Shown in pieces: positions 1-8,629 of a stretch of DNA of 64,000 bases. Numbering within the stretch: position 1 is the first letter of the stretch; each line of letters opens with the position of its first letter. The translations under genes were made by a program, and so were the position numbers. Under the pieces are notes generated by a model. The model was not told where the DNA came from. It saw only the letters and a list, made by a program, of their open reading frames with translations, and ran no database searches. Source of the stretch: Nitrospira sp. (GTDB lineage: Bacteria > Nitrospirota > Nitrospiria > Nitrospirales > Nitrospiraceae); assembly GCA_024331095.1 (NCBI GenBank), contig JANDJE010000011.1:1-64000 (forward strand). The letters are read 5' to 3'.

Positions 1-643
1 CATTGAGATGGGAGCGGCGGCCGATGGCAACCTGTGCGACGAAAGGCATCAAGTTGTTGGGGATGCCGCGAGGATCTTCACCGATCAAGCCGCTCTCATG
101 AGCGCCGACCGGGTTGAAATAACGGAGGATCGCGATGCGCCAGGCTCCATCCCCACGCTGAAGGTCTCGCAACATGTGTTCGATGGTGAGTTTGGTCTGG
201 CCGTAGGGATTGGTGGCGGAGAGAGGATGATCTTCCGTCAGCGGTAATCGCTGGGGATTGCCGTACACGGTTGCCGAGGAGCTAAACACCAGCGTCTTGA
301 CGCCGACCGTGTTCATCGCCTCCAGCAGGCGAAGGGAGCCTGCGACGTTGTTGTCGTAGTAAGCGAGCGGGCGCTCGACCGATTCCCCTACTGCCTTAAG
401 CCCGGCGAAGTGAATGACCGCCTGGGCGCCGCTTTCTCGCAGGGCGGTCACGAGGGCATCTTGAATGCGGATATCACCGTGGATCGCACGCAGCGACTTT
501 CCTGTGATTCGTTGTATCCGTTTCAGCGCTTCTGGGTGGCTATTGCTGAAGTTGTCAAACACGGTCACGTCGTAGCCGGCCCTGAGCAGTTCGACGCAGG
601 TGTGTGAGCCAATGTAGCCAGCGCCGCCGGTGACCAGAATCAT
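1..643 (-). CDS. galE: UDP-glucose 4-epimerase, 5' part (3' end outside window)
   Basis: GalE interconverts UDP-glucose and UDP-galactose using tightly bound NAD and supplies galactose for surface polysaccharides. Translating the minus strand from the ATG at 643 gives about 214 residues beginning with the extended-SDR fold: a glycine-rich NAD motif (TGGAGYIGSH) at residues 5-14, a DNFSNS segment after beta-2, then SSSATVYG and the NPYGQTK stretch that holds the catalytic Tyr and Lys. A clear GGAGG lies just upstream of the ATG. The gene runs off the left edge, so about the last third of a normal (roughly 330-residue) protein is missing here. Related SDR enzymes are possible, but the start and motif spacing fit GalE well. 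Confidence 0.93.
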   Translation of the reverse strand, partial: MILVTGGAGYIGSHTCVELLRAGYDVTVFDNFSNSHPEALKRIQRITGKSLRAIHGDIRIQDALVTALRESGAQAVIHFAGLKAVGESVERPLAYYDNNVAGSLRLLEAMNTVGVKTLVFSSSATVYGNPQRLPLTEDHPLSATNPYGQTKLTIEHMLRDLQRGDGAWRIAILRYFNPVGAHESGLIGEDPRGIPNNLMPFVAQVAIGRRSHLN

Positions 644-745
644 GTTTGTCCTCCGGGTGGCTTGAGAAGTCGTTCTCGCTCCGTGCCGATGAGGGTAACA
701 GATCCATCATGAGCGTCAAGGAAAGGAAAAGAGACGCCCTGTGTG

Positions 746-1210
746 CTACCACCCATTAAGAAACCCACTTTGCCGCCAGGCCTCATACACCACGACCGCT
801 ACGGCATTGGCCAGATTGAGGCTGCGGCTTTCCGGGAGCATCGGCAGTCGCAACCGCTGTTCTTCCGGAAACGACTCGAGCAACCTGGCCGGCAACCCGC
901 GCGTTTCGGGACCGAACAGAAAGACGTCTCCTTCGACATAAATGATTTGGTCGTAACGTTGCCTCCCTTTTGTCGAGAGGGCGAATATGCGGCGATCCTT
1001 GAAACGGTCCGCACATTCGGTCCAACTGCCGTGGATAGTGAGGGCGGCGAATTCATGGTAATCCAATCCGGCTCGCACCAACTGTTTGTGCTCAAGAGAA
1101 AAACCCAGTGGTTTCACGAGGTGCAGCCTTGCCCCGGTGTTGGCGCACAGGCGAATGATGTTGCCGGTGTTGGGCGGGATCTCGGGTTGATAGAGAATGA
1201 CGTCGAACAC
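746..1210 (-). CDS. trmL: tRNA (cytidine/uridine-2'-O-)-methyltransferase TrmL
   Basis: SPOUT-family methyltransferase that 2'-O-methylates the wobble base (position 34) of certain leucine tRNAs. The N-terminus PEIPPNTGNIIRLCANTG and the C-terminal knot motifs FGPETRGLP and RSLNLANAVAVVVYE are diagnostic of the TrmL group. The open frame continues far upstream to 1873 over an unrelated gene, so a start must be chosen. The GTG at 1210 gives 154 residues, close to the E. coli protein (157). No good Shine-Dalgarno is visible there; another GTG lies 13 codons further upstream. It is divergent from the TPR gene that begins near 1433. Confidence 0.9.
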   Translation of the reverse strand: MFDVILYQPEIPPNTGNIIRLCANTGARLHLVKPLGFSLEHKQLVRAGLDYHEFAALTIHGSWTECADRFKDRRIFALSTKGRQRYDQIIYVEGDVFLFGPETRGLPARLLESFPEEQRLRLPMLPESRSLNLANAVAVVVYEAWRQSGFLNGW

Positions 1211-1432
1211 GGTCGGGAACGCAATGGTTCGTTGAGAAATGTTCCGCACTATACCATGAAAGCCGGGAAAGCCGGGCGTCGTCGGGTCGTTTTCTGTGAA
1301 CCGCGAGAATCGTCTGGCCGGCGTCGGACAGGTTTCTTCGCCGAGGTTCATTTCGCTCCGTCCTGCTTCTTGGTATAGTGAATTCCAACCGATCGCTCGG
1401 TGAGTGGAGAATCGGTTTGTTTCCGAAGGGAG

Positions 1433-3151
1433 ATGATGAGAAACGGAAAATTGCCCTTGTGCCGGACAGTCGGCGGGGTCATCTTCCTGCTCGCGCTGAT
1501 CGCCGCACGGGCATGGGCACAGGACTCCATCGGATCGTCGGAAGAGCAGACGGCTCGAGACGCCAAAGCGGCTTGGGATGGCGGGGCGGTGCTCCCCGCG
1601 CTCGAATTGCTGGACCAAGGCATTGACGCGAATCCTCGCTCGCTTGTGCTCCATAAGCTGCGGGGCGACATTCTTGCTGCCTTTCGAGGCCCCCAAGAAG
1701 CGGTTCGCGAGTATGATGTGGTGTTGGCCGACGATCCCGCCTCGCTCTCGACTCGCTGGGCCAAGTGGAGCGTCCTCGTGTGGTGGGGGCGGGCGGAAGA
1801 GGCGATCAAGGAATTGCGCCATATCGCTCTGATCGACGGCCAAAATCCGCTGGCGCATCTGAGGCTGGCACAAGAACTGCGGAAGGTCGATCGGTTGGAA
1901 GAGTCGATTGAGTCCTATCGAGCGGCGGTGGAACTTGTGCCGGAGTTGTTGGATTGGCGATTAGCCTTGGCGCGGGCGCGCTTCGACGTGCTGGATTATT
2001 CAGGCGCGGAAGCCGAGCTTCGTTTCGTGCTGGAACGGGCGCCGTCCGGCTCCCTCTTGGAGTTGACCGCTCGGAATCAGTTGGCTCAACTTTATGAATC
2101 GATGGATCGCGGTCGGCGATTCACGCCCGTGCTGACCCCTGGGGCGACGGCCGAGCAATTGAAAGAATGGGCCGCCATTCGGGCGGAGGCCTGGAAACTG
2201 TTCGTGGCGGGCCGTTATCGGGAAGCGGAGCCTATCTATCGGAAGATGCTGACCCTCAATCCTCGTGATGCTCTGGCGACGCATCAGTTGGGGATCACGC
2301 TCATGCAACTCGGACAATGTGAGGAAGCGCTCGCCGTATTCGGGAATTTGTTCAGCCTCGATCTCAGCGAGGAAGATTATGCCGATGCGACGTTCCGCAT
2401 GGGGCAATGTCTGGTGAAATTGGAGCGCTGGGAGGAGGCGTTCGTCCATTTTCACATGCTGTATGATGCGGCGGTCGAATTCGAGGCGGCGAATAAAGAC
2501 GCGGCTCTTCCTGCGGGCATGCGGGTGCTTTCCAAAGAAAAGCTCGCCAAATGGCTCGATACGGTGCGCCCGCATGTTCCGGACGCCGTGAGACATGAGC
2601 TCGAATCGGAAAAATCCGACACAACAGTGAGTGATCGGGGCGATGCGGAGTCGTCGGAAGAAACGCGCTATGCGGAGGCCGCTCGGCAAGTGCAACCGCA
2701 GAACGTATTGGACGCGGGTGTCTCTCTCATGGGGCGTGATGCCGATTTCAGTTGGTTTCGGTTCGTCATCCCCGCGGGAAAGGTCGTGCGCGATGATTTT
2801 CCGACCGGGGCGCATGATTTTATTCCATTGAATCCCGGCGATACGTTTCCGACGACCCAACCGGAGATTTACTTGGTCTTCGGACTGGTATCGGCCTCGT
2901 ACGACGCCGTGCCGCTTGCCGCCCAGTGTTTTATGGAATCCGACGGACAACGCGAGGGGCGACGGGTCGTGGCTCAGGACCGAGTGATGACCGCGACCAA
3001 CGATCAGTCTGGTTATTTCATGTTGACCCGTCCTGCAACCGGGTGGATGCCCGGTCTGTATCGCTGCGGCCTTTTTGCCGGAGAGCGAGCCAATGCCTAT
3101 ACGCTGGTCGATGAAGTCCGATTCCGGATCGTCGATCGGTCCCAGCCGTGA
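1433..3151 (+). CDS. Secreted TPR-repeat protein of unknown function
   Basis: About 572 residues. The N-terminus has a basic start, a hydrophobic run (GGVIFLLALIAA) and an A-x-A type site (RAWA before QDS), so export to the periplasm is likely. Residues from about 40 to 370 form tetratricopeptide-like helical repeats, probably protein-protein contacts (for example LATHQLGITLMQLGQCEEAL). The C-terminal ~130 residues look like an all-beta domain with many Trp, Tyr and Phe and no known catalytic motif. The ATG pair at 1433/1436 follows AGGGAG; a GTG at 1400 would put a long tail before the signal peptide and is less likely. Function not recognised. Confidence 0.8.
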   Translation: MMRNGKLPLCRTVGGVIFLLALIAARAWAQDSIGSSEEQTARDAKAAWDGGAVLPALELLDQGIDANPRSLVLHKLRGDILAAFRGPQEAVREYDVVLADDPASLSTRWAKWSVLVWWGRAEEAIKELRHIALIDGQNPLAHLRLAQELRKVDRLEESIESYRAAVELVPELLDWRLALARARFDVLDYSGAEAELRFVLERAPSGSLLELTARNQLAQLYESMDRGRRFTPVLTPGATAEQLKEWAAIRAEAWKLFVAGRYREAEPIYRKMLTLNPRDALATHQLGITLMQLGQCEEALAVFGNLFSLDLSEEDYADATFRMGQCLVKLERWEEAFVHFHMLYDAAVEFEAANKDAALPAGMRVLSKEKLAKWLDTVRPHVPDAVRHELESEKSDTTVSDRGDAESSEETRYAEAARQVQPQNVLDAGVSLMGRDADFSWFRFVIPAGKVVRDDFPTGAHDFIPLNPGDTFPTTQPEIYLVFGLVSASYDAVPLAAQCFMESDGQREGRRVVAQDRVMTATNDQSGYFMLTRPATGWMPGLYRCGLFAGERANAYTLVDEVRFRIVDRSQP

Positions 3152-3180
3152 CGGTTTTTCTGCGGCATCAATAAGAAGTA

Positions 3181-3197
3181 CGTCGGTAAGACCGACG
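3181..3197. terminator. Short stem-loop between convergent genes
   Basis: A perfect 7-bp inverted repeat (CGTCGGT, loop AAG, ACCGACG) lies between the end of the TPR gene and the end of the CBS gene, which converge. No long T tract follows on either strand, so intrinsic termination is only a guess from position. Confidence 0.3.
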
Positions 3198-3347
3198 AGG
3201 ATTAAGAGCGGCAAGACTCCGGCATTACGGTGCGTTCTCCGCACGTTATCGTCATAGGGGCCACGTGGAACGACCTGTGTGCTTCCGGTGTTTTGGGGAA
3301 AACGGTTGAACGGATTGCGGGGGTGTGTGCGACGAGATGAGAGGGGA

Positions 3348-3800
3348 TTATGACCGAAGTCGAGCCGGGCTGATAAGAGCCCGCAAGATGTCTCGCCAGG
3401 TCAAGATCCCTTTCAGATGTCGGTCGTCCGAAGTGATGGGGAGACAGGAGACGTTTTTCTCCAGCATCAGCGCGGCGGCAGTCTCGATCGATGTCGTCGT
3501 CCGCACGGTGACGGGGTTGCGCGTCATGATGTGATGGGCGCGTTTGTTAAGGGTGGCTCGATCACGATCCGTTTCAGACAGGGTGCCGATGTTCGGGCTG
3601 ATGGCTTTCAAGAGGTCGCGGTCGGAAATGATGCCGACGAGTTCGCCCCGTTCAACAACCAACAGGTGATGGAAATGATGCTCCTGAAAAAGGCGCCGGA
3701 TCGTTGCGAGAGAGTCGTCCATGGTGACAGTGACGACATGAGCGGACATGACGGCGCCAGCGGTCAGTTCGGTGGAGGGGAATTGCACGGTCGGCTCCAT
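3348..3800 (-). CDS. Two-CBS-domain protein
   Basis: 150 residues made almost entirely of a CBS pair. The first repeat (residues about 18-72) carries VMSAHVVTVTMDDSLATI and the end motif GIISDRDLLK; the second (about 88-145) carries HIMTRNPVTVRTTTSIETAA and GILTWRDILR. Each ends in the usual G-hydrophobic-(S/T)-x-R/W-D signature. CBS pairs bind adenosyl nucleotides and usually sense energy state. There is no fused enzyme, transporter or DNA-binding domain and no informative neighbour, so the target is unknown. No strong ribosome binding site is seen at the chosen ATG. Confidence 0.85.
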   Translation of the reverse strand: MEPTVQFPSTELTAGAVMSAHVVTVTMDDSLATIRRLFQEHHFHHLLVVERGELVGIISDRDLLKAISPNIGTLSETDRDRATLNKRAHHIMTRNPVTVRTTTSIETAAALMLEKNVSCLPITSDDRHLKGILTWRDILRALISPARLRS

Positions 3801-3904
3801 GGCAGTCGTGTCCGATTATCGGTGGGACGGAGTGAATTCTTGAGCGGTTCCCGTGGGAACTGAGATGAGCGTCTGATTTTGACGTGGGAAGCCAACGGGA
3901 GTGC

Positions 3905-3943
3905 GCCGGAAGAGATCCTCACATGTGGAAGATCTCTTCCGGC
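3905..3943. repeat. 13-bp perfect inverted repeat (stem-loop)
   Basis: Left arm 3905-3917 (GCCGGAAGAGATC) and right arm 3931-3943 are perfect reverse complements with a 13-base loop. It lies just past the 3' end of the OmpA-like lipoprotein gene, read on the minus strand. No T run follows the stem in that direction, so it could be a Rho-independent-like structure, an mRNA-stabilising hairpin or a protein-binding dyad. Confidence 0.5.
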
Positions 3944-3991
3944 CGTATCAAGGCAGGGAGAAGTCGGCTTGTCGGCTCCTCGCCCGCTCTC

Positions 3992-4912
3992 TTATTTGAC
4001 GATGATCTCAACCCGTCGGTTTTGAGCACGTCCCGCTTCAGTGTTGTTTGAGGCGACCGGTTGAGTGTCGGCGTGACCGGCCGTCGTCACGGAGGTCAGT
4101 CCTCCTTCCGCCAGCGCCCTAGCCGCGCTTGCAGCCCGAGCTTCTGACAGTTCTTGGTTTGATGCGAATTTCTTCTTTAAGGTGCTCCGGAGCGGCCTAT
4201 TGTCCGTGTGCCCTTCAACGGATACCGAATACTCCGGGTAGTCTTTCAATACCTCGCCGACCTTCTTGAGCACTTCGACGCCACCAGGCTTGAGTTGGTC
4301 TTGGCCGGAGTCAAACAGGTAATGGGATGCCAGATTGATCAGCAGCCGTTCGCTGTTGAGATCGATCGAGATGTCACCCTTTGCAATTTGCGGCCTGAGC
4401 GCTCTGACGAGCCCTTGTCGTGCCCTTTCGAGTTTGGCGGCTGGGGGAGGTGCGACTTGCGCGGCACGCGCCTCGGCCAGTTGCCGCTCAAGATCCGCGA
4501 TCCGCTGGTTGGCCGCCGCCAATTCCGCCGCCAGCCGGTCCCTGTCGCTTTGGACGGAGGCGAGCTGATTTGCCAGCCGCTCGCGCTCGCCGCTGCCGGA
4601 ACGAAGCGCCGCGAGTTCCCGATCTCGGTCGGCCAATTGTCGTTCCAGTTCGCTTACTCGACTGCTCAATGTGCCGTTTTGACGCCGCGCTGCTTCTAGC
4701 TCATCGGCCAGTCGTTGCCGCTCTCGTTCAAGAGAGGCCAGACGGGCGGCTGTTTCATCGACGGCCGCCGCTTTCACGGTGGGCGGGCATCCGCCCTCTT
4801 GGACGTATCCGTACCACCGGTCAATGCAAACGGTCGGTTGCTTGATATAAGAAGAACAACCGATGAGAGTCACCAAACCCATGGCCACAAGTCCGGCATG
4901 GCGTTTCTTCAT
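3992..4912 (-). CDS. OmpA-family peptidoglycan-binding lipoprotein
   Basis: 306 residues from the ATG at 4912, which has an ideal AAGGAGGT upstream. The N-terminus is a lipoprotein signal (MKKRHAGLVAMG then a LIGC lipobox). Residues about 55-170 form a long coiled coil rich in Leu, Glu, Arg and Ala with heptad character (LERERQRLADELEAARRQ). The last ~110 residues are an OmpA C-terminal domain, seen in YLFDSGQDQLKPGG, SVEGHTDNRPL and the end AQNRRVEIIV, which binds diaminopimelate in peptidoglycan. It probably links a lipid-anchored coiled-coil stalk to the cell wall. It is not Pal itself, which lacks the long coiled coil. Confidence 0.9.
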   Translation of the reverse strand: MKKRHAGLVAMGLVTLIGCSSYIKQPTVCIDRWYGYVQEGGCPPTVKAAAVDETAARLASLERERQRLADELEAARRQNGTLSSRVSELERQLADRDRELAALRSGSGERERLANQLASVQSDRDRLAAELAAANQRIADLERQLAEARAAQVAPPPAAKLERARQGLVRALRPQIAKGDISIDLNSERLLINLASHYLFDSGQDQLKPGGVEVLKKVGEVLKDYPEYSVSVEGHTDNRPLRSTLKKKFASNQELSEARAASAARALAEGGLTSVTTAGHADTQPVASNNTEAGRAQNRRVEIIVK

Positions 4913-4982
4913 AACAACCTCCTTGTTTGTGTCAGGCTTGACGCGCGGTGCGATCGACAACTCGGCCGATCCGATCCAGTGG

Positions 4983-5417
4983 TCATTGTAAGCCGGATTG
5001 ACGGCTCTTGAGCAAGTCTCGGATTTCCATCAATAACTTTTCCTCGTTGGTCGGTTCCGGTGGAGCGGGTGGAGGCGGAGGAGGGGCCTCGCGCTTAAAT
5101 CGGTTGATCTGTTTGACCACCATGAAAATTGCGAACGCGATGATCAAAAAGTCGAAGACGCTTTGTAAAAAGACTCCGTAGTTGAGGGTGGGAGCCCCGG
5201 CGGCTTTGGCCGCCACCAGCGAGGGATAGGACGTATCGGAGAGGTTGATGAAGAGGCTTGAGAAATCGACCTTGCCAAGAATCAAGCCCAACGGGGGCAT
5301 CAGCACGTCGCTGACAAGCGACGACACGATTTTGCCGAACGCGCCTCCCATGATGACACCGATCGCCATATCGAGCACGTTGCCTCTCATCGCGAATTCT
5401 TTGAACTCTTTCAACAT
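4983..5417 (-). CDS. mscL: Large-conductance mechanosensitive channel
   Basis: MscL opens under membrane tension after hypo-osmotic shock. The 144-residue protein starts at the ATG at 5417 behind AAGGAGG. It shows the conserved amphipathic N-helix and first membrane helix ([25 protein letters not shown]), a periplasmic loop, the second helix ([17 protein letters not shown]), a run of prolines, and the charged C-terminal helix ([12 protein letters not shown]) that bundles in the pentamer. Length is usual for the family. Confidence 0.97.
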   Translation of the reverse strand: MLKEFKEFAMRGNVLDMAIGVIMGGAFGKIVSSLVSDVLMPPLGLILGKVDFSSLFINLSDTSYPSLVAAKAAGAPTLNYGVFLQSVFDFLIIAFAIFMVVKQINRFKREAPPPPPPAPPEPTNEEKLLMEIRDLLKSRQSGLQ

Positions 5418-5461
5418 GGCGTTCCTCCTTGAAAACAGGGTTCTGTGCACTATATCCGCCG

Positions 5462-6562
5462 TTATCGTTTGCGGGTGGTGTCAAAACTATATCCCAAGGT
5501 GAACAGATACAGCTGATCGGTGTCGGTCGTCCCGGCGGGCGGCCGATTGTTGTAGCGCGTGGTCACCTGAAAGCCGCTGGCCAGGCCCGCGACGATTTTC
5601 AAACGGATGCCATTGTCCATGGTGAGGAAAAAATCCGATGCGTTCTCAATGGATGGAAAAATCTCATTGTAGTGATAGAGCGTGACCCGGCCGTCGAAGA
5701 GCGGCCAGTCCAATTTCATGGAGACGCGGGCTCGGAAACTTGATTGATCGGCGGCGGTTCGGAAATCCTCGTTGAAATATGACAAGCCGGCCTCCGTGTA
5801 GAATGTCATGTCCTTCAAAAGCCCGCCGTAGTCTCCGTGGTCGATCCATTGAAATCCTGGGCCGCTGGAGATGGCCGTCCTGAGCTTCAAATCTTGAAAC
5901 CGATCGTTTTCGAAGTAGGCCGAGGCGAACCAGAACAGCCGCTTCGTGATAAAAAAGTCCAGCTTGATGGTCCCCCGTGCGTTGCGCGTGATAAGCACGC
6001 CGTCGTTGTCGCCGTACACGTAACGGCCCAGCATGGTCAATCGGAGTTGTTCGCTGCGGGCGACGAGGTCGCCGACGACGCTGACGTTGCGAAGACGACT
6101 GTTGCCCGTGGCTTGCGAGAATCCGGCGTTCAAGCTCCCGATGTACACGACGGGCGGCTGAGCCAGCGGATTGATGGATTCGATGGAAGACAACGGAACG
6201 GTCATCGATCCTTGAAGGGGATCCGCCTGGATATTGATGGTCCGATCCAGGCCGGCTGTGGCAGTGCCGTTGAGAATCGTCCCTTCTTTGAGATGGAAGG
6301 GGATCGGATGGGTGACTTCTAAGGCGGCCACATCATCCCACTTGATTTTTATCATGTTGTCGGCACTCGACGCCGACTTGATGGAGAGAACCCCGCCGGT
6401 CATTTCGATGATTTCGCCATAAAGACGACCGCCGTCTTTCAAGGTGACGACATCCGGTCTCGACGGGATGGGAACGGGCGATTGGGCGAACGAAAAGTCG
6501 GGCGTTCTGCATGTGGCGACCAGACAGAGCGCCATCAAACTCTTCCATAGTATGGAAGTCAC
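5462..6562 (-). CDS. DUF481 outer-membrane beta-barrel protein
   Basis: 366 residues from a GTG at 6562 behind GGGGAG. The signal peptide ends near SFAQ. Residues about 38-135 form a small beta domain ([21 protein letters not shown]) of a type common before DUF481 domains. From about residue 140 there are alternating polar/aromatic strands ([42 protein letters not shown]) ending near the C-terminus, as expected for a YdiY/salt-induced barrel protein. Function within the family is poorly defined. Adjacent mscL suggests an osmotic-stress neighbourhood, which is only context. Confidence 0.82.
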   Translation of the reverse strand: MTSILWKSLMALCLVATCRTPDFSFAQSPVPIPSRPDVVTLKDGGRLYGEIIEMTGGVLSIKSASSADNMIKIKWDDVAALEVTHPIPFHLKEGTILNGTATAGLDRTINIQADPLQGSMTVPLSSIESINPLAQPPVVYIGSLNAGFSQATGNSRLRNVSVVGDLVARSEQLRLTMLGRYVYGDNDGVLITRNARGTIKLDFFITKRLFWFASAYFENDRFQDLKLRTAISSGPGFQWIDHGDYGGLLKDMTFYTEAGLSYFNEDFRTAADQSSFRARVSMKLDWPLFDGRVTLYHYNEIFPSIENASDFFLTMDNGIRLKIVAGLASGFQVTTRYNNRPPAGTTDTDQLYLFTLGYSFDTTRKR

Positions 6563-6748
6563 CGATTTCTCCCCTTATCAATGATTCACCGGCGCCGAGC
6601 GGCTGGATGTCTTGTTGGGCGAGTCGATAGATCATTTCCCTAAATTCGTTAGCTTTTCATAATTTCACTTAGTATAGGGAGAGATCTCCTGGGTGGCAAT
6701 TGGAAAAGTGCCAACTGGGCGGGATCGCTGGGAGAAGAGAATCCGCGT

Positions 6749-7384
6749 TCAACGAGAAATGATTCTCGGCGTTTGAAGGCGCCGGAGACTCTCGGCCCAA
6801 AGAGTATCCGGGTCATGATCGAAAATGATGTTGGCGTCCGGCGGCAAGGTCGCCCACGCTCCCTGGCGTAGTTCGAACGCCAGTTGTCCCGGCGCCCAAC
6901 CGGCTGTTCCCGCGAAGACTCGAAAGGCCTCCGTCGGCTTGGGTTGCGTCACCAAGCGCTCCAGGAGTTCCAACGAGCCGCCCACGTAGATTCCGTCGAA
7001 TACCCGCTGCACATCGGGGAGAGGCTCCGTCAAACGGACCAGCATCGTCATGCGGTTTGGGGACACAGGTCCGCCGATGAACAGCGGATAGCCGGTCTCT
7101 TTAATCGCGGCAAGGTCCGGCAATGCCTGGGACAGGGGAATGTCGGAGGGGCGGTTCAGTATGAAACCGACCGTTCCTTGAGGACCGTGTTCGACAAGCA
7201 GGACGACCGTGCAACGGAAGTTGGGATCGTCCATCAAGGGATGCGCCACCAAGAGGACTCCCTCGGCGGGCGGAACTTGAAGGGGATCGAGTTCCGCTAA
7301 GGATTCAGAAAGGCTTGGGAAAAAGAGCATGATGCCGGCCAGGCAACTTGCTGCGATTCCTTGCCCGATCAGCCGTCGGCGCAT
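6749..7384 (-). CDS. YqgE/AlgH family protein with N-terminal signal peptide
   Basis: 211 residues. The family domain (DUF179) is clear: LLVAHPLMDDPNF, VVLLVEHGPQGTVGFILNRP, LFIGGPVSPNRM, and GTAGWAPGQLAFEL. Known YqgE/AlgH proteins are small cytoplasmic proteins of uncertain role. Here about 40 residues precede the domain and look like an export signal: basic MRRRLIGQG, hydrophobic IAASCLAGIMLFFPSL, then SESLA. The ATG at 7384 is the only start that includes it; a start just before the domain is not obvious. Exported location is an inference. Confidence 0.88.
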   Translation of the reverse strand: MRRRLIGQGIAASCLAGIMLFFPSLSESLAELDPLQVPPAEGVLLVAHPLMDDPNFRCTVVLLVEHGPQGTVGFILNRPSDIPLSQALPDLAAIKETGYPLFIGGPVSPNRMTMLVRLTEPLPDVQRVFDGIYVGGSLELLERLVTQPKPTEAFRVFAGTAGWAPGQLAFELRQGAWATLPPDANIIFDHDPDTLWAESLRRLQTPRIISR

Positions 7385-7527
7385 TCGGTACCAGGATTCT
7401 GATATGAATGATTCCGAGAAGGCCGGCTTTAGGTCACGGCATCAGTGACACTTCAAGGTCCTGGCGTGACCGTGAAAAAGCCGACAAACTCACAAGCAGT
7501 GTAGAGCCGATCATGAGCGTTCATCGG

Positions 7528-8523
7528 TCATGAGGCCGCCGGTTGCCGGTCGTCTACTTCGATGGTGAACCCCAGGTCTTCGATCATCTTCCAGACTTCC
7601 GGTGCCGGCGCCCCAGGAGTAGTCAAGTAGCCGTTGACGAAGAGAGAGTCGGCCGGATACAGCGCCAACGGTTGGAGGCTGCGAAGGTTGTGCTCCCGCC
7701 CCCCGGCGATTCGGATCTCGGTTCTCGGATGGAGGAAACGGAACAGACACAGCACCTTCAGGCAGCGTTGCGGAGTTAAGTAATCGGAGTCCGCCATCGG
7801 CGTTCCCGATACCGGGTTGAGCATGTTCAGAGGGATCGAATCCGGCTTCACGTCGCGGAGCGCCATGGCCAGCTCGATCACGTCGTCGTCTTGTTCGCCC
7901 ATCCCGACGATGCCGCCGGAGCAGATTTCCAAGCCGGCCGCGCGCGCGTTTCTGATCGTGGCCAAGCGGTCTTGGAACGTGTGGGTCGTGCAAATGGAGG
8001 GATGATACGCTTCGCTGGTGTTCAAATTGTGATTCACCCGATCCACTCCCGCTTCCTTGAGCCGTTTGGCCTGCGCTTCGCTCAGCAGGCCGAGGGAACA
8101 GCAAATTTGAATGGGAATCTCCTGTTTGATGGACCGGACGGCGCCGGCGATCTCTTCGATTTCCCGATCCAGCGGGCTTCGGCCGCTGATGACGATGCAG
8201 TAACGTTGAGCCTTTGAAGCGGAAGCCCGCCGCGCGCCCTCGATCATCCGAGACCGCGGCAACAAATTATATCGCTCGATCGGAGCGGTGGAAACGGACG
8301 ATTGCGAGCAGTAGTGACAATCCTCTTGGCAGGCGCCGCTTTTGGCGTTTTGCAGCATCTGAAGACGGACGGTCCGACCGAAATATTTCGATCGAACGAC
8401 GAACGCGGCGTGCAGCAAGGCCAAGAGATCATCATCCGGCGCGTTCAACACGGCGCGCGATTCGTTCATGGTCAACGGTTGGTCGCGAAGGGCTTTCTCT
8501 GCGAGTTGCGAATAGGTGGTCAT
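7528..8523 (-). CDS. bioB: Biotin synthase
   Basis: Radical SAM enzyme that inserts sulfur into dethiobiotin, the last step of biotin synthesis. In the 331-residue protein the [4Fe-4S]-SAM cysteines are in CQEDCHYCSQSS; further family motifs are YCIVISGR, CCSLGLLS, HNLNTSE, CSGGIVGMGE, and IRIAGGRE with the Arg that ligates the second cluster. The gene is last in the run that starts with rplU, 106 bp after the LapB-type gene. No other bio gene is adjacent. Confidence 0.97.
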   Translation of the reverse strand: MTTYSQLAEKALRDQPLTMNESRAVLNAPDDDLLALLHAAFVVRSKYFGRTVRLQMLQNAKSGACQEDCHYCSQSSVSTAPIERYNLLPRSRMIEGARRASASKAQRYCIVISGRSPLDREIEEIAGAVRSIKQEIPIQICCSLGLLSEAQAKRLKEAGVDRVNHNLNTSEAYHPSICTTHTFQDRLATIRNARAAGLEICSGGIVGMGEQDDDVIELAMALRDVKPDSIPLNMLNPVSGTPMADSDYLTPQRCLKVLCLFRFLHPRTEIRIAGGREHNLRSLQPLALYPADSLFVNGYLTTPGAPAPEVWKMIEDLGFTIEVDDRQPAAS

Positions 8524-8629
8524 TGCTGCGGCCTCTTGTCAGGTGGTTCCGGATTGTTCGACGCGAATCGTTTCTCCGTTGCTCATCGGCAACCGGCCTG
8601 TTGCCAAGGAACAGGCCGGTTGCGGGACC

